DNA of 64,000 nucleotides, taken from positions 78,884-142,883 of the forward strand of contig JAIRNY010000020.1 of the NCBI GenBank assembly GCA_031257835.1. Reading direction: 5' to 3'. The notes beneath the pieces were generated by a model. It searched no databases and was not told where the DNA came from. It saw only the letters and a list, made by a program, of their open reading frames with translations. The stretch comes from Candidatus Endomicrobiellum cryptotermitis (GTDB lineage: Bacteria; Elusimicrobiota; Endomicrobiia; Endomicrobiales; Endomicrobiaceae). The translations under genes were made by a program, and so were the position numbers. Positions 27,238 through 36,123 of the stretch are shown piece by piece. The stretch's first letter is position 1; each line of letters begins with the position of its first letter.

Positions 27238-27948
27238 TCACTTTTTAAATAATATTCTAGAACAATTATCACAAAAAACTAGTTCTTGAGCTTTCTGAGT
27301 TTGATTAATTAGCTGTGGTCTTAGAACCATACCACAACCACCACAACTTTCTCCATCAACCAACACTAATCCAATACCGTCGCGTCCTTCTCTTAATCTT
27401 TCGTATTGTATAAATATAGACTTACTCACTTTAGATCCTTGTTCTTGTCTACTATTTTCTAATGCAACTATTTGCTTTTTTAAACTTTCAATTAAAGATT
27501 CTATTTCTGAAATATCAGTTTTTATTTTACTCTCAAAAATTTGCAAATCTCTTTCCAAATTTTTAATAACTAACATTTCTTTGTCAATTGTGTCCATAAG
27601 TTCTAAAATCTCATCTTCAATTACATCTTTATCTGCTTTTATTTTATCTATCTCCAGAAGAAGCGCTTTATATGTTTCATTAGATTTTACTTTGTTTAAC
27701 TCTAGAGAATGTTTAGATATTAGCTCTTCTTTAGAATTAAGAACAGCCTCTTTCTCTTTCCTTACAGAATTTATTTCAACAAAAGACTTTTTTTTGCTTT
27801 CAAAATCTATACGTTTATTTTGCAAATTTTTCTTTTTTTCTTCAATACTTAATAAAGCTTGTTGTATTTGTTTTTTAAAATTATCAATTTTAGTATCATA
27901 ACTTTGCAATTTGTATAATATTTCCAAATCTTGTCTCAAATTTTCCAT
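27238..27948 (-). CDS. Coiled-coil protein with C-terminal zinc ribbon (CdsZ/DUF164-like)
   Basis: A 236-residue protein: residues 1-170 form a long antiparallel coiled coil rich in K/E/L, and the last 45 residues form a four-cysteine ribbon (CGGCGMVL then FCDNCSRIL). The family binds nucleic acid or ribosome-related partners; its precise role is not settled. It lies immediately upstream of rnpB on the same strand, so rnpB may be transcribed from the same promoter. Confidence 0.85.
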   Translation of the reverse strand: MENLRQDLEILYKLQSYDTKIDNFKKQIQQALLSIEEKKKNLQNKRIDFESKKKSFVEINSVRKEKEAVLNSKEELISKHSLELNKVKSNETYKALLLEIDKIKADKDVIEDEILELMDTIDKEMLVIKNLERDLQIFESKIKTDISEIESLIESLKKQIVALENSRQEQGSKVSKSIFIQYERLREGRDGIGLVLVDGESCGGCGMVLRPQLINQTQKAQELVFCDNCSRILFKK

Positions 27949-28141
27949 TTATACCTCATTTACTAAAACAAATTAAAATTAACTATACTAAACGTTTTGA
28001 TTATAGCAAATTAATAAATACTTTATGATATTATAAAGATATATAAATTCATTAAACTAACAAATCATATATCATAAAAAATTTTGACTGAAGAGGTGTT
28101 AAATACAAGATTTGTGCAGACTAAGGGAAAGCTCATTAGAT

Positions 28142-28215
28142 TGGGCCTGGTAGGACTTGAACCTACGACCATTCGATTATGAGTCGAGTGCTCTAACCAA
28201 CTGAGCTACAGGCCC
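28142..28215 (-). tRNA. tRNA with CAT anticodon (Ile2, lysidine-type, or elongator Met)
   Basis: A cloverleaf with acceptor GGGCCTG/CAGGCCC, anticodon loop CTCATAA and T-loop TTCAAGT. The GGGCCTG acceptor resembles isoleucine tRNAs, so I lean to Ile2, whose CAU is converted by TilS to read AUA. Elongator Met cannot be excluded by eye. One pair (27-43, C-A) is mismatched. No CCA is encoded. Confidence 0.9.
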
Positions 28216-28292
28216 TTCAACAAGCAATAAGAATATTTTACAAAAATACAAATAAAATCAAACCAAATTTATTGTAAATATCTAAAAACCAA

Positions 28293-28378
28293 TGGGCGGA
28301 GAGGGAATTGAACCCTCACGGCTCTTGAAAGCCTCAGGATTTTAAGTCCTGTGCGTCTGCCAGTTCCGCCATCCGCCC
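28293..28378 (-). tRNA. tRNA-Leu (anticodon TAA)
   Basis: An 86-base class II tRNA with a long variable arm (GAGGCTTTCAAGAGCCGT region), acceptor GGGCGGA/TCCGCCC and anticodon loop CTTAAAA (TAA). No CCA is encoded. Confidence 0.95.
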
Positions 28379-28820
28379 AAAAGTAAAAAAACAACAAATA
28401 ACACATTATGATATTATATTACATTTTATTGTTTCTTTCAAGATAATGTATTGGCTATCATCTATATATACAATACTTTCCTTGTCCTTCAAATTTGAAA
28501 TATTAGCTGCAAGTTACTAGCTTAATTGTCTGTCCTGACAAACATAGACTCGGAAACAATAGCAGCAAAAAGAAAAAAATGACCCAATTTTAAATCCTGA
28601 CCAATTTTTATATGTTTTTTATTATTTTGTCTAGCTAGTCTTTTTACCAACGATATAAACTAAGATTAGCACATAAACTTTGTGTGTTTGGCAAGACTAT
28701 TGAGGCCTTCAGACTTATCAGCATTTTTAACATTAAATAATTTAAACATTACTACAACGGAGTATAAATCTGACTCTTTATTTGCATATACATGCAACGT
28801 TTTTAAATATAGTTAAAAAA
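28379..28820. other. Intergenic region between bioA and tRNA-Leu, no intact gene
   Basis: No convincing gene. Minus-strand frames stay open for 40-45 codons twice without homology that I recognise. A motif CCTGACCAATTTTTAT near 28598 resembles ones near 23162 and 37216. It is probably eroded sequence. Confidence 0.5.
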
Positions 28821-30224
28821 TTAAAGGTTATCAAGTTCTATTTTAATTGCTTTAATTACTTTTGAAACTTCTTGTTTAGTAATTATAAGCGGCAAAAACA
28901 AAACAAGTACATCTCCTAGGTTTCTTATTATCATGCCATGCTTCCTCAGCTTATTACAGATTTGAGCACCTATTTTAAGTTTATAGTTATAAGGTTTGCA
29001 TGTTTGTTTATTTTCTACAATTTCTATCCCTACCATTACTCCACACTGTCTAATATTTCCTACTCTAATATGATTTAAAAGTCCCTCTAATCCTTTTTCT
29101 AAATGTTTAATTATATCATTTGTTTTTTCTAAGATGTTATCTTTTTTAAATATCTCAACAACAGCGTTTGCAGTTGCACAAGCTAAAGGGTTTGCAGTAT
29201 AAGAATGCCCGTGAAAAAATGTTTTAAACTCTTCATACTTACCTAAAAAAGCATTATAAATTTTGTTTGTAGTAACCGTAACTGCCAAAGGTAAATACCC
29301 ACCTGTTATGCCCTTTGATAAACACATAAAATCTGACTGCACATTTTCATGCTCTATAGCAAACATTTTGCCAGTCCTACCAAAACCTGTAGCAACTTCA
29401 TCACAAATCAAAAGAACATCGTACTTTTTACAAAGTTTTGCATACTCAGCCAAATATCCCTTAGGCATTACTATCATACCAAAAGCAGCTTGGTTTAAAG
29501 GTTCTATGATTGCAGCTGCAATCTTTTTTGAATGTTTAACTAAAATTTGTTCAACTTGTTTTATACATTCACCCTTACAACCAACTTGTACATTATGAGC
29601 CTTAAAATTTTTTGCTTTTTGAGGAAATGGTATATCTTTTGTTCTAAACTTGCACCTATAACAATACGGTGACATTGTAAAATAATTTTTGAAAAGTAAA
29701 GATTTAAATCTAGCATGAAATAAGTCTGTACCACCAACAGAAACTGCGCCTATAGTATCTCCATGATATGCATTTTTTAAAGATAAAAACATCGTTCTTT
29801 TTTCTTTTTTAAACTGCCAATATTGATATGCCATTTTTAAAGCAACTTCTACTGCCGTTGAGCCATTGTCAGAATAAAAAACTTTTTTTAAATTTTGAGG
29901 TAAAATAGTTAAAAGTTTTTCAGAAAGCTCTATCGCTGGCACATGCGTAAGACCTAAAAAAGTAGTATGAGCAACTTTGTCAATTTGCACTTTTATTGCT
30001 TTATCTATTAAACTATTTCTATGCCCTAAAATATTAACCCATAAAGATGAAACCCCATCAATATACTTTTTACCATCAACATCGTATAAATAAACGCCTT
30101 TTGCTTTATCAATAATTAAAGGCTCGTTAGGGTCATTATTTACCCAGTCTGCCATTTGCGTAAATGGATGCCAAATATTTTTCTTGTCAAGTTGAACGTA
30201 TTTTTCTTTTAACCTATTATCCAT
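28821..30224 (-). CDS. bioA: Adenosylmethionine-8-amino-7-oxononanoate aminotransferase
   Basis: A 467-residue class III PLP aminotransferase of biotin synthesis (KAPA to DAPA). The N-terminal IWHPFTQM, YHGDTIGAVSVGG, ICDEVATGFGRTGKMFA and the PLP lysine in LSKGITGGYLPLA are present. It overlaps bioD by 16 bases and shares its promoter. bioF and bioB are not in the window. A CxxC pair near residue 195 belongs to an insert common in this group. Confidence 0.95.
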   Translation of the reverse strand: MDNRLKEKYVQLDKKNIWHPFTQMADWVNNDPNEPLIIDKAKGVYLYDVDGKKYIDGVSSLWVNILGHRNSLIDKAIKVQIDKVAHTTFLGLTHVPAIELSEKLLTILPQNLKKVFYSDNGSTAVEVALKMAYQYWQFKKEKRTMFLSLKNAYHGDTIGAVSVGGTDLFHARFKSLLFKNYFTMSPYCYRCKFRTKDIPFPQKAKNFKAHNVQVGCKGECIKQVEQILVKHSKKIAAAIIEPLNQAAFGMIVMPKGYLAEYAKLCKKYDVLLICDEVATGFGRTGKMFAIEHENVQSDFMCLSKGITGGYLPLAVTVTTNKIYNAFLGKYEEFKTFFHGHSYTANPLACATANAVVEIFKKDNILEKTNDIIKHLEKGLEGLLNHIRVGNIRQCGVMVGIEIVENKQTCKPYNYKLKIGAQICNKLRKHGMIIRNLGDVLVLFLPLIITKQEVSKVIKAIKIELDNL

Positions 30225-30862
30225 TTGTTTTTCCTTAAATCTATTTTTTCATTACAACCTAAACTTAAAACATTTAATTTTGTTATTCTTTTTATCAAAG
30301 CTGCATTTGTTTTAGATGATATGTCATCTTTATTTTTATTACCATTTAACACAATGCCCAATATTTTTTGATTATTCTTGGAACTTAATTCCTTTTTTAA
30401 CTGTTCTATCGTAAGAAGAGTATGGTTAATAGTACCCAAATTGTGTCTAGCAATAACAATGGTAGGTAAATTAAATTTTTTTATTAAGTCAACAACGAAA
30501 AAGTTATGTTTTAATGGAACAAGCACTCCTCCTACACCTTCAACTATTGTAAACTCATACTTGTTTAAGAAATATTCAAAATGAGAATAAACTTTTCTTA
30601 AGTTAAATCTTTTATTTTCAATTAAAGATGCCCCATACGGAGACATAGGATTTTTAAAAAATATAGGAGTAACCTTTTCTGCTGATTCTCTTATTTGAGA
30701 AGATTTAATTAATTCTTTTGCATCGTTTCTATCTCCACTAGAAACTGGCTTAAAAACACCAATGTTTATATTTAAATTTTTTAAAGCTTCTGCTATTTTG
30801 CAAGAAACATATGTTTTACCTACTTCTGTATCTGTAGCAGTTACAAACACACCTTTATACAT
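30209..30862 (-). CDS. bioD: Dethiobiotin synthetase
   Basis: A 217-residue P-loop ATPase that closes the ureido ring of dethiobiotin. ATDTEVGKT is the modified Walker A of BioD, followed by KPVSSG and VEGVGGVLVPL. It starts at an ATG with a strong GGAGGT site. It is first in the bioDA unit, and its product feeds BioB, not seen here. Confidence 0.95.
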   Translation of the reverse strand: MYKGVFVTATDTEVGKTYVSCKIAEALKNLNINIGVFKPVSSGDRNDAKELIKSSQIRESAEKVTPIFFKNPMSPYGASLIENKRFNLRKVYSHFEYFLNKYEFTIVEGVGGVLVPLKHNFFVVDLIKKFNLPTIVIARHNLGTINHTLLTIEQLKKELSSKNNQKILGIVLNGNKNKDDISSKTNAALIKRITKLNVLSLGCNEKIDLRKNKWIIG

Positions 30863-30883
30863 TACACCTCCACAATGAAAAAT

Positions 30884-30912
30884 ATTTTAAAACTAATTAT
30901 TGTGTAAGTCAA
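30884..30912 (-). promoter_or_regulatory. Housekeeping promoter of bioDA
   Basis: TTGACT, a 17-base spacer, then TAAAAT on the minus strand, about 22 bases before the bioD ATG. Spacing is ideal for a sigma-70-type promoter. Confidence 0.6.
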
Positions 30913-31075
30913 ATTATGTTATAAATAATGATTTTAAGATGGTTTAAAACACTTAGTGTCCCTATTTACAAATATCTTTTAGTAGCTTATAATTAATGAT
31001 ATGGAAAAATTAGTAATATATTTAATAAGCACTCAATTAGTGACATGAGTGTTTAATTTTAAGGAGAACACACCA

Positions 31076-31579
31076 ATGGATGCAATCATTGAAACATCTT
31101 TAGGAACAATTAAAATTAAACTTTTCCCTAAAAACGCACCGCTTACAGTTTCAAACTTTGTTGAACTTGCTTGTGGTACAAAAAAATTTACAGATCCTAA
31201 AACTGGCAAAAAGATAAAGAAAAAATTTTATGATGGTCTTACTTTCCATAGAGTAATACCAGAATTTATGATACAAGGTGGATGTCCTTTAGGATCTGGC
31301 AAAGGTGGGGCTGGATATAATCTTGAAGATGAAATAGACCCTAGTCTTAAATTTGATAAGCCAGGAATGCTTGCCATGGCAAATATTGGCCCTAACACAA
31401 GTGGTTCTCAGTTTTTTATAACTGAAACTGCTATACCTTGGCTTAATTACACCAACACAATTTTCGGCCAGGTTAAAGAAGGGTTAGACATTGTAAAAAA
31501 GATAGCCAGAGTAGAGGTAAATTTTTCAGATAAGCCTAAACACCCGGTAATAATAAAAACTATAACTATCCAACAATAA
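31076..31579 (+). CDS. Cyclophilin-type peptidyl-prolyl isomerase
   Basis: A 167-residue cytoplasmic cyclophilin with the active-site stretches FHRVIPEFMIQGG and GSQFFIT, and a small bacterial-type insert (DPKTGKKIKK). The track starts at 31049; the ATG at 31076 (MDAIIETS) has AAGGAG about 9 bases upstream and matches the usual family start. No signal peptide. It is followed after 18 bases by the DJ-1-like gene. Confidence 0.93.
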   Translation: MDAIIETSLGTIKIKLFPKNAPLTVSNFVELACGTKKFTDPKTGKKIKKKFYDGLTFHRVIPEFMIQGGCPLGSGKGGAGYNLEDEIDPSLKFDKPGMLAMANIGPNTSGSQFFITETAIPWLNYTNTIFGQVKEGLDIVKKIARVEVNFSDKPKHPVIIKTITIQQ

Positions 31580-31597
31580 ACAATAAAAGAGGACCTT

Positions 31598-32107
31598 GTG
31601 AAAAAAGTTGTTTTTATCACTGCTCCAGATACTTTTAGAGATGAAGAATATTATAAACCTAAAGAAGTACTTGAAAATGCTAATGTTGAAGTTGTAACAG
31701 CAAGCACAAAGATAGGCAAGCTAACTGGAAAATTTGGATTCAAAACAGTTAGCACACTCTTAATTAGCAATATTATCCCTAACAATTTTAATGCAATAGT
31801 GTATATAGGAGGAGGTGGCTCAAGTATATTTTTTAATAATGGAAAAGCTTTAAGTTTATCCATAGAGTTTTTCAAACTTAACAAAGTAGTAGCTTCTATA
31901 TGTATTGCAGGAGTAATCCTTGCAAATTCAGGAATTCTAAAAGATAAAAAAGCAACTGTATTTGTAGATGGGAAAGACACATTAATAAATAAAGGCGCCA
32001 CATATACTGCTGCTCCTTTAGAGATTGATGGAAACATTATAACTGCAAACGGACCTGAGGTAGCTGAAGATTTCGGTAAAGCTATTCTAAAAGCAATAAA
32101 CCTATAA
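31598..32107 (+). CDS. DJ-1/PfpI-family protein
   Basis: A 169-residue class I glutamine-amidotransferase-like fold. It starts at GTG with AGAGGA upstream. IGGGGSSIFF and the nucleophile elbow VASICIAG place the reactive Cys near residue 103; the His that often follows this Cys in PfpI proteases is Ile here, so it is more like deglycase/chaperone-type DJ-1 members. Substrate unknown. Confidence 0.85.
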   Translation: MKKVVFITAPDTFRDEEYYKPKEVLENANVEVVTASTKIGKLTGKFGFKTVSTLLISNIIPNNFNAIVYIGGGGSSIFFNNGKALSLSIEFFKLNKVVASICIAGVILANSGILKDKKATVFVDGKDTLINKGATYTAAPLEIDGNIITANGPEVAEDFGKAILKAINL

Positions 32108-32204
32108 TTACAACTCAAAAAAATAGAATTAGTACTAAGCCTATTTTTTTGTAAAAGTTCAAACACATGTTGTACTTTTAGACTCATTTGACACATAAAC
32201 AGTT

Positions 32205-32414
32205 AGTTTGGTCTAGTTTATAACCTTATCGAAGTTACCTAAAAGCGCGGCTTATGAGCAATAAAATAAACATTTAATATTTCAAGTTAGCATTGCCTGA
32301 ACCAAAATACATATAAGTCTTTCTTGTCTTATCATTTTGCAAGTTTGCTAATTCGTTTAAATGTTTGTTGCGATTGCTCTAGTAACATAGATAAGGTTAT
32401 AAACTAGACCAAAC
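32205..32414. mobile_element. Inverted-repeat element, MITE-like (copy C)
   Basis: About 210 bases with near-perfect terminal inverted repeats starting TTTGGTCTAGTTTATAACCT and running to GTTAC (about 35 bases each). The core is the reverse complement of the core in copy A (compare CTTGTCTTATCATTTTGCAAG here). The shared left flank (GTAAAAGTTCAAACA) lies at 32151. It ends 17 bases before the nadC -35 box. Confidence 0.8.
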
Positions 32415-32430
32415 ATCCGCTGCATTTATT

Positions 32431-32459
32431 TTGAGTTTTGAGTTACTATTTTATATAAT
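32431..32459 (+). promoter_or_regulatory. nadC promoter, probably giving a leaderless mRNA
   Basis: TTGAGT, exactly 17 bases, then TATAAT. The -10 box ends 7 bases before the nadC ATG, so the expected start site is at or next to the A of the ATG. No ribosome-binding site is present. Confidence 0.6.
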
Positions 32460-32466
32460 CAGTCAA

Positions 32467-33312
32467 ATGAAAAATATAGACATGCTTATAAAACTTGCAT
32501 TAAAAGAAGACGGCGTTTTTAAAGATATTACCACAAAAGAGTTTATCCCAAAAGATAAAAAAGCAAGGGCTATATTGTTTGCTAAAAAACATGGTATTCT
32601 TTGCGGTATAGATATTTTTATAAAGGTGTTTAAAGAAGTTGATAAGAATTGTAAAGTTTCAATAAAATTGAAAGACGGTGCAAAAATTAAACCAGGCGAT
32701 AAGATTCTAGAAATTTACGGTTTAGCTAAATTAATTTTAGCAGCAGAAAGAACAGCTCTTAACTTTTTACAATATTTATCTGGAATTGCAACTTTAACAA
32801 ATCTTTTTGTACAAGCCATTAAAAATGGTAAACCAAAAATATACGATACAAGAAAAACACTGCCAGGTTATAGAGAACTTGCAAAGTATGCAGTAAAGTG
32901 TGGTGGAGGGTTTAACCACAGAATGGGGCTCTATGATATGGCATTAATAAAAGATAACCACTTAAAACTTACTACAGATTTAAAAACTAAAGTGGCAACA
33001 TTTAGAAAAACATACAATAAAATTCCTGTTGAAATTGAGTGTGAAACAATACAAGAAGTAAAACAAGCTGTTGACGCAAAGGCAGACATTATAATGTTAG
33101 ATAACACTTCTATCAGCAACACAAAAAAAATGATTAAACTTATAAGGAATAATTCTAACATACAGTATAAGCCAGAGATAGAAATTTCAGGGGGAGTAAC
33201 CTTAAAAGCTGCAAAAAGTTTCTCTAAGATTGACGCTGATAGGATTTCTGTAGGAATGCTTACGCATTCTGTTACAGCCTTAGATTTATCTTTAGAAGTA
33301 ACAATAAAATGA
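32467..33312 (+). CDS. nadC: Nicotinate-nucleotide pyrophosphorylase (quinolinate phosphoribosyltransferase)
   Basis: A 281-residue enzyme converting quinolinate and PRPP to nicotinate mononucleotide in NAD synthesis. AERTALNFLQYLSGIAT, DTRKTLPGYRELAKYAVKCGGG and KDNHL are the signatures. I use the ATG at 32467; the track start at 32431 is a TTG that lies in the promoter. It overlaps birA by 4 bases (ATGA). nadA/nadB are not in the window. Confidence 0.94.
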   Translation: MKNIDMLIKLALKEDGVFKDITTKEFIPKDKKARAILFAKKHGILCGIDIFIKVFKEVDKNCKVSIKLKDGAKIKPGDKILEIYGLAKLILAAERTALNFLQYLSGIATLTNLFVQAIKNGKPKIYDTRKTLPGYRELAKYAVKCGGGFNHRMGLYDMALIKDNHLKLTTDLKTKVATFRKTYNKIPVEIECETIQEVKQAVDAKADIIMLDNTSISNTKKMIKLIRNNSNIQYKPEIEISGGVTLKAAKSFSKIDADRISVGMLTHSVTALDLSLEVTIK

Positions 33313-34256
33313 CAAACATTATTAAAATTCTAGATTCAAGCAACCGCATTTCCGGAAGCGAAATAGGAAATATGCTTGGTATATCTAAAGTAGCAGTTTA
33401 CAAGCAAATAAAAAATTTAAAACAAATTGGATACAATATAAAATCTTGTACAAAAGGGTACAAATTAATAAAAGGCAAAAAACTTTTTAATGAGTTTGAA
33501 ATAGAATTTAATCTCAACAAAAGTCTTGATGTATGTAAAATTATAAAATATTACAAAAAGTTACCTTCTACGCAAATTACAGTAAAAGCATTAGCTCAAA
33601 AAAACTTTAATGAAGGTACAGTGGTAATAGCAGAAAAGCAAACAAGCGGTTATGGACGCATTAAAAGAGTTTGGAACTCTAATCCTGGCGGGTTATGGTT
33701 TTCTATACTTTTAAAGCCATTTCTGCACCCTGAAGAATCTTCTAAACTGGCATTGGTATTAAGTATTGCTCTAAAGCATACTTTTGATTTGTACACTATC
33801 GACTCAAAAATAAAATGGCCTAATGACATTTTTATAAACAACAAAAAAATAGCTGGTATAATAATAGAAATGTCTGCAGAACAAAACATTATAAATTGGG
33901 CAGTTGCAGGTGTTGGAATAAATATTAATAATAAATTGCCAAAAGAAATACAAGAAACTTCTGTTTCTTTAAAAGAAATTGTAAACAAAGAAATAGACAG
34001 AACAGAGTTTATTTGTGAGTTTTTTATAAATTTTGAAAAACTGTACAACTCTTTTCAAAAAGAAGGGTTTAAACAGTTTTTAAGAGAGTACAATGACAAC
34101 CTTTTATATAAGAATAAACGTGTACTAATAGATACTGGTTACAATGTAATAGATGGAATAAATTTGGGCGTAGATGAAAACGGAATGCTTATAATTAATA
34201 CCGAAAACAAGTTAAAAAAAATAAGTTCAGGCACTTTAAGAGAGTACAAAAAATAA
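33309..34256 (+). CDS. birA: Biotin-protein ligase with N-terminal repressor domain (BirA)
   Basis: A 315-residue bifunctional protein: an N-terminal winged helix-turn-helix (SGSEIGNMLGISKVAVYKQI, residues 15-35), a ligase core with GYGRIKRVWNSNPGGLWFS and KWPNDIFINNKKIAGI, and a C-terminal SH3-like cap. It attaches biotin to carboxylases and can repress biotin genes; bioDA lies 2.5 kb away. No clear BirA operator was recognised at bioD. Confidence 0.94.
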   Translation: MTNIIKILDSSNRISGSEIGNMLGISKVAVYKQIKNLKQIGYNIKSCTKGYKLIKGKKLFNEFEIEFNLNKSLDVCKIIKYYKKLPSTQITVKALAQKNFNEGTVVIAEKQTSGYGRIKRVWNSNPGGLWFSILLKPFLHPEESSKLALVLSIALKHTFDLYTIDSKIKWPNDIFINNKKIAGIIIEMSAEQNIINWAVAGVGININNKLPKEIQETSVSLKEIVNKEIDRTEFICEFFINFEKLYNSFQKEGFKQFLREYNDNLLYKNKRVLIDTGYNVIDGINLGVDENGMLIINTENKLKKISSGTLREYKK

Positions 34257-34272
34257 ATTGTGGTAGGATTAA

Positions 34273-34467
34273 ATGAAAAAAATTAAAATATTTTTTTATA
34301 CTCTTTTTGTTTCAGATGTTATTGCAGGCTTTGTTGTAGGGGAATTTGTAAGTTTGACTGCTGCAATTATTACAATTTTAGTTCTTTTGTTTCTAAATTT
34401 TACTGTCTATGCTATAATTTTAAAACTCCATAAACAATTGGATAAGGTACGAAATGGAACAAAATAA
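34273..34467 (+). CDS. Small two-span membrane protein (AtpI-region type)
   Basis: 64 residues with two hydrophobic spans separated by a short loop. It overlaps the next small membrane gene by 14 bases. Size and layout recall AtpI/ATP-synthase-associated small proteins, but no motif proves it and no atp genes are in the window. Function unknown. Confidence 0.6.
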   Translation: MKKIKIFFYTLFVSDVIAGFVVGEFVSLTAAIITILVLLFLNFTVYAIILKLHKQLDKVRNGTK

Positions 34468-34645
34468 AAAAGCAATTATTTATAAAAACTTGTTCTTAGT
34501 TTCAACTGCTTGTGGCGTTATAGGTATATATTTACTCTATAAACAATTTACTGTTTTAGGTTGGACACTTGTTTGTGTTTGGGCAGCACTTGCTATTTTA
34601 GTAAGAGTGTTAATAATACTAGACAAAAAATTTACACAAAAATAA
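34454..34645 (+). CDS. Small two-span membrane protein
   Basis: 63 residues, two hydrophobic segments (LFLVSTACGVIGIYLLY and LVCVWAALAILVRVLIIL) and lysine-rich ends. Paired by overlap with the preceding gene, it probably forms a small membrane pair with it. I do not recognise a family. Confidence 0.6.
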   Translation: MEQNKKAIIYKNLFLVSTACGVIGIYLLYKQFTVLGWTLVCVWAALAILVRVLIILDKKFTQK

Positions 34646-34657
34646 AGGAGATTTTAA

Positions 34658-34957
34658 ATGGAATTGTTTAAGATGGCAAAAGAAGCAATTGCTATGAGAA
34701 GTAAATTAAGTGAAATGGATAAAAAGTTAAAGGCTAAAATTATTGAAATAGAGCATAAAGGTATAAAAATCCAAGTAAATGCCAAAAATGAATTTTTAAG
34801 TTTAAATATACCTGAAGACTTGCTTGCAGAAAAAAAAGAAAAATTAGAAAAACACATACTTACCGCTTTTCAAGAAGCTGGCAAAAAAGCGCAAACTGTA
34901 ATGGCTGAAGAAGCTAAAAGTTTAACCGGCGGTTTAAAAATACCTGGCTTAAATTAA
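34658..34957 (+). CDS. YbaB/EbfC-family nucleoid-associated protein
   Basis: A 99-residue protein with helical ends around a beta region and the C-terminal signature AFQEAGKKAQTVMAEEAKSL-TGG typical of YbaB. Such proteins bind DNA as dimers and are usually next to recR/dnaX; here it ends the nadC-birA unit. It has an AAGGAG site and is followed by a strong terminator. Confidence 0.85.
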   Translation: MELFKMAKEAIAMRSKLSEMDKKLKAKIIEIEHKGIKIQVNAKNEFLSLNIPEDLLAEKKEKLEKHILTAFQEAGKKAQTVMAEEAKSLTGGLKIPGLN

Positions 34958-34983
34958 ACTTTTCTTTTTTGTAACAGAACTTT

Positions 34984-35027
34984 AAACAGATAATAGAGAT
35001 TTTATCTCTATTATCTGTTTATTTTTG
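34984..35027 (+). terminator. Rho-independent terminator after ybaB
   Basis: A perfect 16-base stem AACAGATAATAGAGAT with a TTTA loop, followed by TATTTTT. Its 3' edge abuts the hydE promoter. Confidence 0.8.
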
Positions 35028-35034
35028 GTATAAT
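35026..35034 (+). promoter_or_regulatory. Extended -10 promoter of hydE
   Basis: TGGTATAAT (extended -10) with no good -35, because that position is inside the terminator hairpin. It ends 7 bases before the hydE ATG, and there is no ribosome site, as for nadC. Confidence 0.55.
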
Positions 35035-35041
35035 ATCGAAA

Positions 35042-36100
35042 ATGAAACATAATATTGATTACATACTACAAAAGATTATAAGTTCACGTAATTTACATGA
35101 AGAAGAAATACTGTATCTTTTAAAAACTAAAGATACAAAAAAGCTTACTTCTTTTGCAGATATGGTAAGAAAGAAATATGTAGGTAATGAAGTACATTTA
35201 AGAGCATTAATAGAATTCTCAAATTATTGTAAACAAAACTGCCTTTATTGCGGCCTACAAAGAACCAATTTAAAGTTGGAAAGGTATCGTATAAAAGAAC
35301 AAGAGATAGTTAGCTTAGCAAAACAAGCAAAAGATTTCGGTTATAAAACTGTGGTTTTACAGTCAGGTGAAGACGAGTACTATAATGTAAACAAAATGAC
35401 ATATATAATATCTGAAATAAAAAAGTTAGATATTGCTATAACTTTAAGTGTTGGTGAAAAAACTTTTAATGAGTACAAAGCATACAAAGAAGCAGGTGCT
35501 GATAGGTACTTGCTTAGAATAGAAACCACAGACGAAGTTCTTTACAATAAACTTGACCCTGATATGAGCTTAAAAAATAGAATGATATGTCTTGAAAATA
35601 TTAAAAAACTCGGGTTTGAAGTAGGGTCTGGAATAATGGTTGGCTTGCCAGGGCAAACACTTGAAAGTATTGCAAAAGATATTGTGTACTTAAAATCTAT
35701 ACCTGTAGATATGGCGGGGATAGGACCTTTTATTTATAATCCAGATACTTCTTTACAATTTAAAAGTATAAATCAGTACGACAATTTTGATTTGTCTCTT
35801 AAAGTTATGGCTATTTTACGGTTAATTATGCCAGATATTAATATACCTGCCACAACTGCAATGGAAACTTTAAACCCTAATGGCAGACTTATAGCTTTAC
35901 AAAGTGGAGCTAATGTTGTTATGCCTAACGCTACAGAAACTATTTACAGAAAAAAATATGGAATATATCCAGGGAAAATCTGTTTAAACGATTCTCCTGG
36001 ACACTGTAGAGCTTGTATAGAAAATAAAATTAAATCTATAGGTAGGTTTGTTTCTAAAAGTAAAGGATTTCATAATCCTTATGTTAATGTTACAATATAG
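35042..36100 (+). CDS. hydE: [FeFe]-hydrogenase maturase HydE (radical SAM)
   Basis: A 352-residue radical SAM enzyme with the cluster motif CKQNCLYCG near residue 66, and HydE-type segments RYRIKEQEIVSLAKQAKDFG, LQSGED and GIMVGLPGQT. It helps build the dithiolate ligand of the hydrogenase H-cluster, so an [FeFe] hydrogenase with HydF/HydG is expected elsewhere. The length is typical. PylB is a relative, but no pyrrolysine genes are seen. Confidence 0.88.
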   Translation: MKHNIDYILQKIISSRNLHEEEILYLLKTKDTKKLTSFADMVRKKYVGNEVHLRALIEFSNYCKQNCLYCGLQRTNLKLERYRIKEQEIVSLAKQAKDFGYKTVVLQSGEDEYYNVNKMTYIISEIKKLDIAITLSVGEKTFNEYKAYKEAGADRYLLRIETTDEVLYNKLDPDMSLKNRMICLENIKKLGFEVGSGIMVGLPGQTLESIAKDIVYLKSIPVDMAGIGPFIYNPDTSLQFKSINQYDNFDLSLKVMAILRLIMPDINIPATTAMETLNPNGRLIALQSGANVVMPNATETIYRKKYGIYPGKICLNDSPGHCRACIENKIKSIGRFVSKSKGFHNPYVNVTI

Positions 36101-36123
36101 TTAAATTTATAGAGAATTTTAGC

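Noticed and set aside
30863-31000. BirA operator at bioD
   Set aside because: No convincing dyad of the TTGTAAAC type overlaps the promoter; control by the nearby BirA stays unproven.
31028-31053. AGCACTCA...TGAGTGTT inverted repeat upstream of the cyclophilin gene, resembling a CIRCE (HrcA) heat-shock operator
   Set aside because: CIRCE needs nine bases between GCACTC and GAGTGC; here the gap is twelve and the outer bases differ, so I do not call an operator.
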